From Ectocarpus siliculosus (lineage: Eukaryota > Sar > Phaeophyceae > Ectocarpales > Ectocarpaceae), in NCBI GenBank assembly GCA_000310025.1, contig FN649743.1:2326362-2349647 (forward strand): DNA of 23,286 bases, written 5' to 3'. Below the pieces are notes generated by a model. The model saw only the letters and a list, made by a program, of their open reading frames with translations, ran no database searches and had not been told where the DNA came from. This document shows positions 12,152-21,933 of the stretch, in pieces. Positions within the stretch are counted from its first letter, which is position 1. Each line of letters starts with the position of its first letter. The position numbers and the translations under genes were made by a program.

Positions 12152-12329
12152 ACCAGACCACAGACCACAGATCTCAGTCCACAGATCTCAGATGGGATTC
12201 TTCGAGCCCAGGGCCCAGGGAATGCACCGCTGACAAAATGCAGCACATCACTGCCACCATGATCGCCCTGGCGAAGGACGTCCAGAACCCCAGAGAACTA
12301 TACACCAGACCAGACCAGACCTGATCTGG
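12152..12329. repeat. Degenerate CAGACCA / CCACAGATCTCAG repeats
   Basis: CAGACCACAGACCACAG is followed by two copies of CCACAGATCTCAG-like sequence. Near 12303-12321 there are about three and a half copies of the pentamer CCAGA. A related CCAGACCAGGCCAGG patch lies at about 13087-13101. These look like simple-sequence expansions in intergenic DNA. Confidence 0.6.
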
Positions 12330-13940
12330 AACACCTGTTGTAACGTTTCTCCGCCTTAAACCCGTATCGCATGATAAGTGGCATTCAGGGACAGCGGGAG
12401 GATGGATGATGCAACATTCCATCGCGGCGTATCCCACCGTAAACACAGGGGCACCGTTCTTAGACTACTATTAACGCGCTGTCTTTCGTGTGCGAGCGCG
12501 AGGTTGGGTCGCTGGTTCTCTGCAGCCGCAACAAATGCGCCAATTGGTCCGAACTCTTTGTTGGTCGGGTAGACATCGGTGCACATGATGTGACTGCCAC
12601 TAACAAGTGCCCTTGGCACACGGGTACCCTGAGCCGTGTTGGCGTCGTTCAGCCATTTTTTCTCGGTTGTACTACAACAGCGAGCGTGCAAGATCTTATG
12701 GCATCGGGCTCGCGCTTCTCTCAACAAACTAATCGCTAATATCCCGAGCGTGCAACACATACGACTACTATGTAGCACCTATGATACTACGGTTCAACAA
12801 ATGAAACTGTTCCGTACTATTTATTACGAAGTACACACCGCGGGGACTAGGGAAGCGGGCCAGAAAAAAAAAACAGGAGGGAGCGATGAAGCAAGACAAT
12901 CAAAGCCTCCCTTCATTCCTCATACCACAAGTGTCCGGCCTGTCACGAGCGAGCATGCCCCACAGCGGTGCACCCTTCGCTCTTTTGATCATCGCACACG
13001 TCTCCCTCCTCTCTCGACTTTCCCCTCCTCACCAACCAGGAGGAACCTGATGACCCCAGGCCACTTGGAGCCAGATAGGTACCAGTCCAGACCAGGCCAG
13101 GCAAATCAAACCCGAAAAAACTACATACTTTGAACACACACGAATTGAGCCGAAAAAAAATAGCGACGACACAAAGATTAGAGAAAGACACAGGTACACT
13201 TGGTGAAGGGAGCGCATGTAATCGAACCGCGTTGAAAATTGTTGAACCGACCAACCGGACGGACTCCGCGAGACAAAAAAACAACAACCGGGGTCGAAAC
13301 AACGGGCGGCAGCATACAACATCCGACGAATTTCACTTACGCCATTTTAGCTTTTTCACCCCGCCGTCATCAATCGTCCGTTGCAATCCAGACACGTCCA
13401 TCCCGTCCTTAAGAGCCTAAACTTTCCACCATCGTCTTCCTTAGGCACTGCCGGTCGAGCGCCTGGCCTCATTCGTTGGGACCCGTGCGGGAGAGGTGAG
13501 CCGGCCCGATCCGCTAGGTTGTCCGGAGGATGTCATGGACAAGCCGACTTGCCGGCCTTCCTCAAACAAACAAGTGCTTCCTCTTCCCCTCTCTTCCCTC
13601 CCACAAGATTCGAGCCGCGATTGATGGTTCTGGTGGTGTGTCACCGACCCTTTGCCGAAATAGGCCAGCGGCTCAGAAACGAATCCAAAACTGATGAAAG
13701 GCGTTTGTGATACAGCAGTAGATACCACGAAGCAGGAAAGAAGAAAAGACGGAGAGACACTACTGTAGAGGGAGAGAAGGGAGGAGGGAGAAAGAGCAAC
13801 AAAACAAGAAGAGAAAGAGAGCACCCGACCAATCGATCGAAAACGACAGTCTCCAGAGAGTCTTCCTCTTCCTCTCCTCTTCTCTTGTCTGCTCTCATGT
13901 TGTCCGTTCCCCGCTCCCTTCTTCTCTCACTATAATAGTC

Positions 13941-16900
13941 TCAGCGAGAGTGACGGCTCCTGCTGCGGCTGCCCGGCAAGAAAAGCCAACAGAGAAATTC
14001 GGTTCCGGACGAAGCACGCAAAGAACGTGATTTGAGGGTTAGCTGGTCATGAGTCCTCCAAAATCAACATGCATCGTCCGCACTTCGCGTCTTCTACTAC
14101 CCATGTACTCACTCCTATAACTGGAGAGGCGACAACCAAAGTCGTGGTATGAGTACGTGGATGAAACTCGAAAACACACTCACCTGTGGCGGGCGGGAGA
14201 GCGGCTACGGCTGCGGCTGTAGTCGCGGGCGCGCCCCCGCCCCCGTCCCCGGTCATCGGGCGACGGCGACCGCTCGCGCCGGCGGGCGGGCGGGGAGCGG
14301 GAGCGGGAGTAGCTGCGGGAGCGGCGGCGGGATCGGGAGCGGCTGCGGGAGCGGCTGCGAGAGCGGCTGTCGCGACCGCTGTTCTCCTGCGCGGCATACG
14401 CACGAAATTCAAGAAGTGATGGCAAAAATCAGGTTTGGGAGGAGACAACAACGTGCCGCAGGGTAGAAGGACAACGTGTTGTTCTATGATCTTTTCCTGC
14501 AAGGGTACATGGGTGATGCGAAAAAAAGCAACGTTTTGTAGAGGCAAATAGTGCGGCAGGGCTGAAGGACGGGGTGATAAATTGCGATAACCAAAACTTT
14601 GGGGTTCAACCAAGGTGGTTGAAAGCTACATGCTAGGGTGCAAGGCATCATGCATGCTCACCAAGCTCTCTCCTTCTTCAACAACATAAAACTACACGGA
14701 AGAATCCTCTCACGCTGCCTCCCCGTACGGGCAAAGCAGTCCAGCACGCTTGTCTCTGCGCACACAACCCGCCGCGCTGCTTCCCTAGAGCAAGAAGTCT
14801 CTACTAAACACGCGCTCCCTTCGTCTTGTTGTCGGCGATGTGCTGCACGGATCGTGGATCTCACCTCCCTCACGCGGATGTACTTCCCGCCGAGTCGTGT
14901 GTCGTCAAGGGTGCGGATGGCCGCCTTCATGTCGTCCCGTGACACGTACTCCACAACCCCTGAGAGAGGCAGGCCATCATAGTGCAGATGGATGAATCAC
15001 GGGACGGGACAGATGGGCCATGGGACGGGACGAATAAGATCACGGGGCGCAATGCAACGAATTTTCAGCGCGGCGTGCATTTCACGCCTCATCGAGAGCT
15101 GCTTTTGTGTGCGCACCTTGTAGCTTGTTAAAAAGACAGGATACAACCGACAGAGCTAGGAAGGTCCTCGGCAAGCTGTAACTTCATCTACGAAATACAT
15201 GAAAACCTCTCGGGGTGCTATCATGTACGTACCTGGCAGGCGTCAGCGTCCTGCACCGACCAGGTTCTTCGAATCAGTCACCATTTTACCGCAGCGGCTA
15301 GAAAAGTTGCCAGAAACAAGGGTCGGTCCTGGGAGGCGTTCACTCACGAACGATATTATCTACAGAGGTGCATCCGACGCCCTCAAACCGTCACTTACGG
15401 ACGGCACGGTATGGTGCGCCGCTCATCTCGGCGGAAAAGATCGGGAAAACTCACGTCAGTAACTAGGGAGATAGATCCCATCCAGGACTCTCAGTCAACA
15501 CAAATATTGACAAAAAAAAAATAGTTTTTTGAGTGACACTGAACCAACCCACAACAACCCTGCCTCTTTAATCTCGCTGCACACATACAGAAGCAGCAGT
15601 CCCGATCCTTCACCAACGCAGCAAAAAGCTACCTACCCACGAACTCGGTTCACAATAAAACAAAACCCGCGTGCGCTGTACGCCCACGTGTCCAGAAAGC
15701 CACTTACCCCAGCGGCGGCCTTGTCGGAAGAAGACATCGCTGTAGAGCACCTGGCCTGCCTGCCGCCCGAAGTCCTGAGAGACATCGCGTCGGCGGGGAT
15801 CGTTTGCGAAGCGACGGCGAGAACGCGTTTCAGAGATCGTGACCAATATTTTTGTTGTTGTTGCGCTGAATAGGCCCGACACACACGGTCGCACGCCACT
15901 GACTTGTTTTCATTGGTCAGCCGGTTAGCGCGGTCGACGCAAATGGTACAAGGGAATAACCACAGCAAACACACGCGGGGAGTCACGCTTCCTGTGCACA
16001 AGCAGGCAGCAGCGGCGCTCGTCGCGAGAGCAGCAGCGCTTGTCGCGAGAGCAGCAGCGCTTGTCGCGAGCAAAGAGCCGCATTCTTGTACGCATGAACC
16101 CACCGAGAATGATATGCAAGGACACCCGCAGACGATAGATAATCACAACAATCGGCCTCGCTCTTCTTCCTGTCCGTCCCCGCTTACGACTTGGCGGGGG
16201 GAAAACAAAAAAAAATACAGCAGCATCGATCCCAGCAAGCAAAACCGACAAAAAACAAGATTATCTTGGACTCTCATCGGTGAATAGAGATGGATTTGTT
16301 GTGTACATGTAGAAAAAAAAAAAACACACGCACGTGTACACAGAGGATACACAACACCTACAGCCACCCACGAACACACGAACCAAAACACACACCTTGA
16401 GATCCTGCCAGCTGGTGTGGGAGTCAAGGCCCTCCACGGTGATGCGGTGCTCCGTGCGGCGGGTAGCGAACTTGGGGCCGTTGGGGCGGTGCCCGCGGCC
16501 GGGCTGGACGACGATGCGCGCACCGTCGAACTCGCGGCCGTCCATTTCTGCGGACAACAACACCGTCCGCGTCCCACAGGCAGCAGAGGTAGATTAGACA
16601 CACGGCTGGGTGGAGCCGTCGATGCAAAGGAAAGAAGCACGAGCACACCAATCGTACGAGGCACACCCTACTAAGTATCGGCTCGTCCGTTGGTACGGAA
16701 GCTACGCCCTTGTTCTGAACGTTTTGGTACGAGCGGGTGCTACCCATCTTTCACGTGCGCCACGCCTCCCCGAACTTCATCTCCAGCGTTTACCGCTGGT
16801 GGAGGGCAACAGCTGCCCTGCTCTGCGGTGCGGGACAAAGCACCGAATGTTGCTGAGGCTGATGCTGGTTCGCAACGTTCATGTCGGAGTCGCTAGACTC

Positions 16901-17411
16901 AAAAAGCCACAGCTTGGCATCGCTTGACTCAAAAAAGTCTAAAATAAAAAGCTAACATATCTCACTACAATAGAGCTTTAGGCCACCAGCTAGGCAGCCT
17001 CGTGGATGTCGGTCGTCCTCAGCCACGGGTATCAAAAATGCATCATGACCAAACGATAGGGTCTAATTGGCATCGACCCGTCTATTTCTGTTATCCGGGC
17101 GCCGCGCCAGGGTCACCGTACACTTTTTCTCAAGAGTGATGCGCACTATCCGCGGTCACACAAACAGGAGGAAGGTCATGTTTCGTGTGCGCGTCCAACG
17201 CAAAATCCTAACAAGAAGTGATACAAATGTAGGTGCTTGTTGCCAGTGTTATTATTATCTCACCGGCGACAGCGTCCTCCGCGTCGCGGCGGTCCTCGAA
17301 CTCGATGAAGGCGAACCCCATCCGGACATCAATTTTCTGGACGAAAATGTCACATAAAAAAACAAAAATCGAGAAGGGGGGGGGGGGGCCCAACAAACCC
17401 CGACGGGGGAT

Positions 17412-17461
<50 letters not shown>

Positions 17462-19399
17462 GTGTTAAATTACATGGAAGATGCCAGCAACAAGATAGGG
17501 GAGCCAAACCAGGTTTACTCTTTTCTTGCACATGTATTCGGGGAGCCAGTCACTACACCTCTCGGTACGGTAGTGAGTAAACGTTTTATGCACCAACCCG
17601 GGTCACACAGGAGGGAGGGAGGTAGCACTTTCTTTCCGCCGTTCTCCGGGCGGTGTTTTCGTTTACCTTCTGTTTCAATGTGGAAGGGTGCTTCCCTCCA
17701 TTTGCGTCTGTTCACGACTACAAACGCGCTTTCAAGAAAGCAGCTCCAAACCACGACAAACGCAGACACGACCGAACCCAGCCAAGGTGAGCAATAGCGA
17801 TCTGGTAGCAAGTGTGGGAAGCCTAATCGCGGCTGCGCCGCCTTGCGCGACTCCACCTCCTAGCGTGCCTGGGTCTCTCCTCCCTCTCTCTCCCTTCTCC
17901 ACGTTGTTTCTCCGCACTCTACGGTATGTCATCATTCTTGTGCTTACCTCGATCCTGCCGTATCTGCCGAACGCCCGGTCGAGGTCCCTGTCCCGCGTGT
18001 GCCTGACAGAAAAGGTACGGGACGAAGTCCGACAAATCCGATCTGTGAGCCCCACGAAAGACAAAGACTAATGGGGCTTTGTGTGTCATGTTACTGCCGC
18101 TGTGCGGCATCTCATTCATAGCTGGCCTGTCGTGTATCTCGTGAAAGTGTGTTCCGAGAGTCCTGGATATAGGCCGCCAAAGGAATCGAGCGATAGTACT
18201 GCTGTATAGGGGGATTGGTGCCTCGTTGTTCGTGGTTGGTATACGAATCCCCCCAACGTCTCCTAGAGCCCTGGATATGCCGGGTCAGGGTTGTAGATCT
18301 TAACCCTTTCGCACCTTCGGGAACAGCAGTGCCAGAACAATACCAACATTTCGGGAACAGCAGTATAAGAACAGCAGTGCATGAAAGAGACTCCCCAACA
18401 GATGCACCAAAGCGTTTTTCAATGCGGTCGTATGTCCACTACTGTACCCTCCGCTACGGCTCTATGAGGGTGCCCCTTTTCAGCGTGCCAGGCGGAGTTA
18501 GATGTATCCTAAGCACACGCATGCCATAACCCTAGGCAAGATAAAACCTGTGGTGGCGAGGCGGGGTATTGCGTAACCGTACTGCTGTAGGTTGCACAAT
18601 TGAACAAGATACAATTTGGACCGATTTTCAGAGCCCATTTTCTGCAGCAAAAACAGTAGTGACCGTGCCCGAAAATGGCTGCGGGAACCGCCTTGTAGAG
18701 GACTTTCCTATTTCCGATAACGTACCGTTTGATTTTGTCATCCTCTTCGTGATGGAGTAATTGAGCTTTTTGAATTGGCCCAAAACGGATGTGGTATCTC
18801 ATGCACTCTATTTAGGTACATACCCCAGGGCCTTTTGATTTTTCCTATATGTTAATACCGATCTCTGCCGAAAAAAAAAAAAACTGAAAGGAGCGAAATT
18901 CCCCCGCTTCGATTACACAAAAACGAACTTGCTTGTTGCTTGTTCCGTGTGTATGCTACCGCACGCAAGGCAGAGGTGCACGGTGAGGTCACCAGTCGAA
19001 CATCGGCCCTGCTGATGTGGGCGAAAGGCACTGCTCGCAAAGGGGCCGCTCGCAGTTTACTACCGACACAGAATAGGCATCTCACGACAAGTTGTAAACT
19101 GCCTGTCGTGCTGGGACCACCTTGTGAAGAATAAGAATTGGCCCAAAGTTTGATGGTCTTTATCGAACATCCAAGCTGTCGAGGGGGTACTCTCGCGATC
19201 GCCCCCGACACAGGCCGCCGTGTAGTCCCTAGGGGCTTCATACCCCTTCACCCTTCCCACAGCCCCTTACAACTCTCCCTGAGATCAGACCAAAGAGGGA
19301 TTCGAAGACCCGTCCACTACGCTCTGCGGCAGCCAAAAAAAACGCCGCGGAGGCTGAGACTCACGGGGAAAGGTGCCCGATGTAGATCCTGTTCGTCAT
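13941..19399 (-). CDS. SR splicing factor with two RRMs and RS tail (SRSF1/SR34-like)
   Basis: Eight exons, 19399-19365, 18002-17948, 17336-17264, 16547-16396, 15774-15708, 14959-14865, 14386-14184 and 13968-13941, join in frame (phases 2, 0, 1, 0, 1, 0, 2) to encode 235 residues. RRM1 is about 4-70, with RNP2 IYIGHL (5-10) and RNP1 RMGFAFIEF (35-43), followed by EMDGREFDGARI. The linker is PGRGHRPNGPKFATRR. RRM2 is about 88-159, with HRITVEGL and the SR-specific SWQDLKD at 100-106, split across an exon junction. The tail (160-235) has RS/SR dipeptides and a GRGRGRARD stretch. This is the dual-RRM class (SRSF1, plant SR30/SR34), nuclear proteins that bind exonic enhancers and recruit U1/U2AF; the RS tail is a target of SRPK/CLK kinases. 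The last exon (28 nt) was chosen because it continues the RS pattern to a stop; an alternative terminal exon at 14120-14039 is also in frame. Introns 1-7 are 1362, 611, 716, 621, 748, 478 and 215 bp. Confidence 0.9.
14998..15032. repeat. GGGACGGGAC short repeat pair
   Basis: Two copies of GGGACGGGAC separated by about 12 bp, in intron 5 of the SR gene. Nothing else is recognisable in that intron. Confidence 0.6.
16006..16070. repeat. Three-copy 21-bp tandem repeat
   Basis: The unit GCAGCAGCGCTTGTCGCGAG plus A occurs in two near-perfect copies, preceded by a 24-bp variant that carries an extra GGC-like triplet. It lies in intron 4 of the SR gene. The 21-bp period keeps one frame open on both strands, but no product is supported. 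Confidence 0.85.
16890..16936. repeat. Two direct repeats TCGCTNGACTCAAAAA
   Basis: Two copies 30 bp apart differ at one position, in intron 3 of the SR gene. No function is apparent. Confidence 0.6.
17376..17388. repeat. Homopolymer run G13 in SR gene intron 2
   Basis: In the SR transcript this is C13, about 40 nt upstream of the exon 3 acceptor (TCGTCCAG, exon starting at 17336). It may contribute to the pyrimidine tract. Confidence 0.85.
17412..17460. repeat. (CAG)16 trinucleotide microsatellite
   Basis: Sixteen uninterrupted CAG units on the plus strand, read as (CTG)16 in the SR gene transcript. It lies in intron 2 of that gene, about 75 bp upstream of exon 3, and is not translated. 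Confidence 0.97.
18314..18383. repeat. GAACAGCAGT repeat cluster
   Basis: Three copies of GAACAGCAGT, plus a partial one, occur within 70 bp in intron 1 of the SR gene. Related ACTGCTGTA words lie at about 18198 and 18586. Otherwise this 1362-bp intron shows no recognisable feature. Confidence 0.6.
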
Positions 19400-20280
19400 A
19401 TTTGTCGGTTGGAGGCTAGGGCTTGCTCGTTCTGTCGTTCCCTCTGTCAGCTGCAGGCTGGGTGGTATCAGCGTTTGTCAGCGGGTGCACAGGTCGGTCC
19501 GTCGGTTGTGTGTGTTGCCGTCCGTCCCGGTTTTGCTGGTGTCCCGGTGGCTGGGTGAGGCGGGGCACTTTTTATATTGTCCTGTTTGCGAGCCCCCTCG
19601 CAGGATCTCTAGGCCCTGTGACTGTGTGCCTGTTGGCTAGTCGTTCACAACGAGGTGCACCTCCAAGATGAAGGTATCCCGCGATGCGTATGTCTTATGT
19701 CTAAGGTTTCGCTTGATGGAGTTGAGCTTGTGTAGATCAGTAGGAAAACTCGTCACCACGCCGGACAATACCGCCCTACCTTTTATTGCGCCACGAGATG
19801 GTGCAAATTTGCACCACGGTGGGGGGGCGGCTGCCAGATGATGCTGGAGGAACAGACTACGTTGCACTCTGCGCTTGTGGACGCATGGTCGAGCCGTTCA
19901 TCCAGTGCGGATCCCAATGACCCAATTGCATCGGGTGGTGGTGCACACAAAGCAGATGTTGGATACGTAGACTACAGCAGTATCCCTCCGCACTTTTCAA
20001 ATATGTCTGGGAAATCGTAGACATACAGGTACTTTTCTGACGCTATGAATCCATTGCTAATTTGTCTCAGACTCTTTTCTACGATGGAGATGGCTCCGTG
20101 GTGTCATATTAAGAAAAATAAAAAAATATGTACGCCGCCATTCCTGTTTTTCCCACCCACATGCCCGGAAATCCAGGCCGGAGCATTAGCGAGAGTGTCA
20201 TCCGCTGCCATCATACTGCTTTCCTCCTCCAGTTGCGGCTGACACGGTTGTACGGAGGGCTTGGTCGCTCGTCTTTCGCG
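19400..20280. promoter_or_regulatory. Divergent intergenic region between the SR gene and the SPRING-family gene
   Basis: Start codons point away from each other with 881 bp between them, so both promoters and 5' UTRs should be here. No TATA box or named element was recognised. An in-frame stop-free stretch reaches upstream from the plus-strand gene to 20128, but the residues it would add do not look conserved. The regulatory role is inferred from position only. Confidence 0.45.
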
Positions 20281-21277
20281 ATGGACGCTACCCCTCGTTT
20301 CCGGCTGTTCGACAACCGCCGGGGGAGCAGCATCAACCAGATGGACGAAGAAGCAGGTCGTCAGACGGCGACGACCCTGCCCCGCCGGCGCACACTTATT
20401 ACCTCCTCCGTCGCCGTCGCAAGGCAGCGAAGGCGGAACCGGAGGAGGCCCGGCGCCCGCCGAGGCCTAGCGGCTCTCGTCCCGCGACTGCTGGCTTCTT
20501 CCGTCTCTAGTAGAGCAAGCCGGCGCCGAGCGCTGCTGCTCCTGCTGGTGCTCGCGGCGTGCGGCGCCGGGGTGCTCGCGAGCGCTCGGCTGCTGGCCCG
20601 GGCGTCGTCGTCGCATTCGTCCTGGCCGTCCTCGTCGTCCGCGCCAGGATACTTGCATTCTTCCGGCGCAGGCTCCGCTGATAGAGACGACGACGATGGT
20701 GATGATGATAATGATGATGCCGATCGCCATAAGCACCGCCGCCCCGCCGTGAGTCTCGGCCCAGACGCGATCCCTTCCGTGCTGCTGGTAGAGCGAGGGC
20801 CGTCAGGCTTGCCGTCTGGACCGGCGCTGCCCGGCGGCGCGCGGAAAGCGAGCAGCCTTGTTGATCCGGCGGGCGCCGTGCCAGGCGGCGGCGGAGGCGA
20901 GACTCGGGGGGGGAGGGGGCGAGAGAACAGTAGTAATCCCTACCGGTGTCGAAACACCGTTCAGGGGGCTACGCTCGTGGCGGACTCGGAAGGGAGGGTG
21001 TGTCACCGTGCGGAGCTAGTAGTAGAGGAAGGCGACGATGATGATGTCCGCCACCGCCCGGGGTGTTGCGCCGCGCGCCCGCCAGCGCTGCCGCTGCTTC
21101 CGCCGCGCGACGGCGGCGGCGGCGGCGATCTCGCCGCCAGTTCTCCTCCTGCGGCTGACGACAAGCACAAGCGTCCTCCCGCGGCGACACGTTCCGTCCC
21201 GACGACGACATCAACGGAGACCCGCCGCGGGGGAGAGGGAGTGGTGGTCGTGGAGCTGGCGGCTCTGGCGCACGGCA

Positions 21278-21317
<40 letters not shown>

Positions 21318-21933
21318 GGGGGGGGTTCCACCGGAAGAGGCCCTGTCGACGCCATTCTCGTGCTGGAGCTGCGACGTGGGAGAAGACGGCCCCTCCGGGA
21401 GCAACGGCGGCGGCAACGACAGCCCTTCTTTCTCATCGTGCTGCAGCTCGTACGAGTTTTGTGTGTCGTGCTGCCAGAACCCCCAGCGGGGGGAGGAGCG
21501 GGAGGCCATCCAGGCGTCAGCCGCGCTCTCGGGACACCCGGCCTATCGCGACCTCCTAGGGTCCGGTAACAACGACGCGGCGAACGGGAGAGAACCCCCG
21601 CCCCCGCGTCAACTCCGGGCTTCGGCTGCGGCGGCGGAAGCAGGAGGAGTTGAAAAAAACGGCCAACAAGTGGAAGCAGAAGAACGCGACGCGCGAGAAT
21701 TGGCCTTCGCCCACTGCGCCTTCAGATGTCGGACCTACTCCGGAAGCGTCGCGCACGAGAACTCTTACCGCAGCCCGCTCAAGCACTGCTTCGGGAGGTT
21801 CCGCCCTCCAGCTGCATCAGCAGCGGCGGCTGCGTTGCCCGGGGGATGGGGTGGGGTGGTAGAGGGCGGGGAGAGCCGAGGCGCGCCGCCACTCCAGTTG
21901 GACCCTCTTCTTTTTGCCTTGGCGGAGCCATGA
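20281..21933 (+). CDS. SPRING/C12orf49-family (SREBP-regulating gene) type II membrane protein
   Basis: A single open exon of 550 residues ending in TGA. Arg-rich residues 45-83 precede one hydrophobic segment (about 84-106, ALLLLLVLAACGAGVLASAR), giving a short cytosolic tail and a long luminal part. The luminal part carries the family's cysteine landmarks in order: YRCRNTVQG (221-229), SEGRVCHRAEL (236-246), CC (262-263), FSCWSC (359-364), CCSSYEFCVSCC (387-398), HCAFRCRTYS (478-487), then SVAHENSYRSPLKHCFG (489-505). These match human SPRING nearly motif for motif. SPRING is a Golgi/ER protein that aids site-1 protease (MBTPS1) maturation and so SREBP processing. The human protein is about 205 residues; the extra length here is Asp-, Gly-, Pro- and Ala-rich low-complexity sequence, mainly 107-220, 265-358 and 400-470. 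The start at 20281 is the first Met after unconvincing sequence; 20341 is an alternative. Whether a site-1 protease or SREBP is the partner in this organism is unknown. Confidence 0.88.
21273..21326. repeat. (GGC)n trinucleotide run coding for poly-glycine
   Basis: GGC units followed by a G10 run encode about 15 consecutive Gly at residues 334-348 of the SPRING-family protein. Length variation here would normally stay in frame in the GGC part, but slippage in the G10 run would shift the frame. Confidence 0.9.

Larger units (their letters stand above)
8698..13940. other. 5.2-kb intergenic region between two convergent genes
   Basis: It begins with the 3' UTR of the CBS-pair gene and ends with that of the SR gene. 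Open frames here are at most about 145 codons. They show no domain, no convincing splice chain and no codon pattern like the neighbouring exons. No terminal inverted repeats, LTRs, transposase or reverse transcriptase motifs were recognised. Visible structure is limited to short degenerate repeats near 11960-12330 and G/A-rich tracts around 13740-13830. A fast-evolving non-coding RNA or decayed transposon could be missed by eye. Confidence 0.6.

Noticed and set aside
12356-12778. Minus-strand open frame of 140 codons
   Set aside because: No recognisable domain, no splice partners, and it lies in repeat-bearing intergenic DNA.
14047-14613. Minus-strand open frame of 188 codons rich in Pro and Ala
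   Set aside because: Shifted-frame shadow of the RS exon of the SR gene.
17412-17460. Possible poly-Ser, poly-Gln or poly-Leu coding tract
   Set aside because: The CAG repeat lies within an intron between well-phased SR exons.
18020-18064. A sequence reading IGFVGL upstream of SR exon 2, considered as the RNP2 exon
   Set aside because: Its frame does not join exon 2, whereas the exon at 19399-19365 gives a proper RNP2, a donor and the exact phase.
21003-21509. Antisense open frames with poly-Pro and poly-Arg
   Set aside because: Complement of the GGC run and GC-rich codons of the SPRING-family gene.
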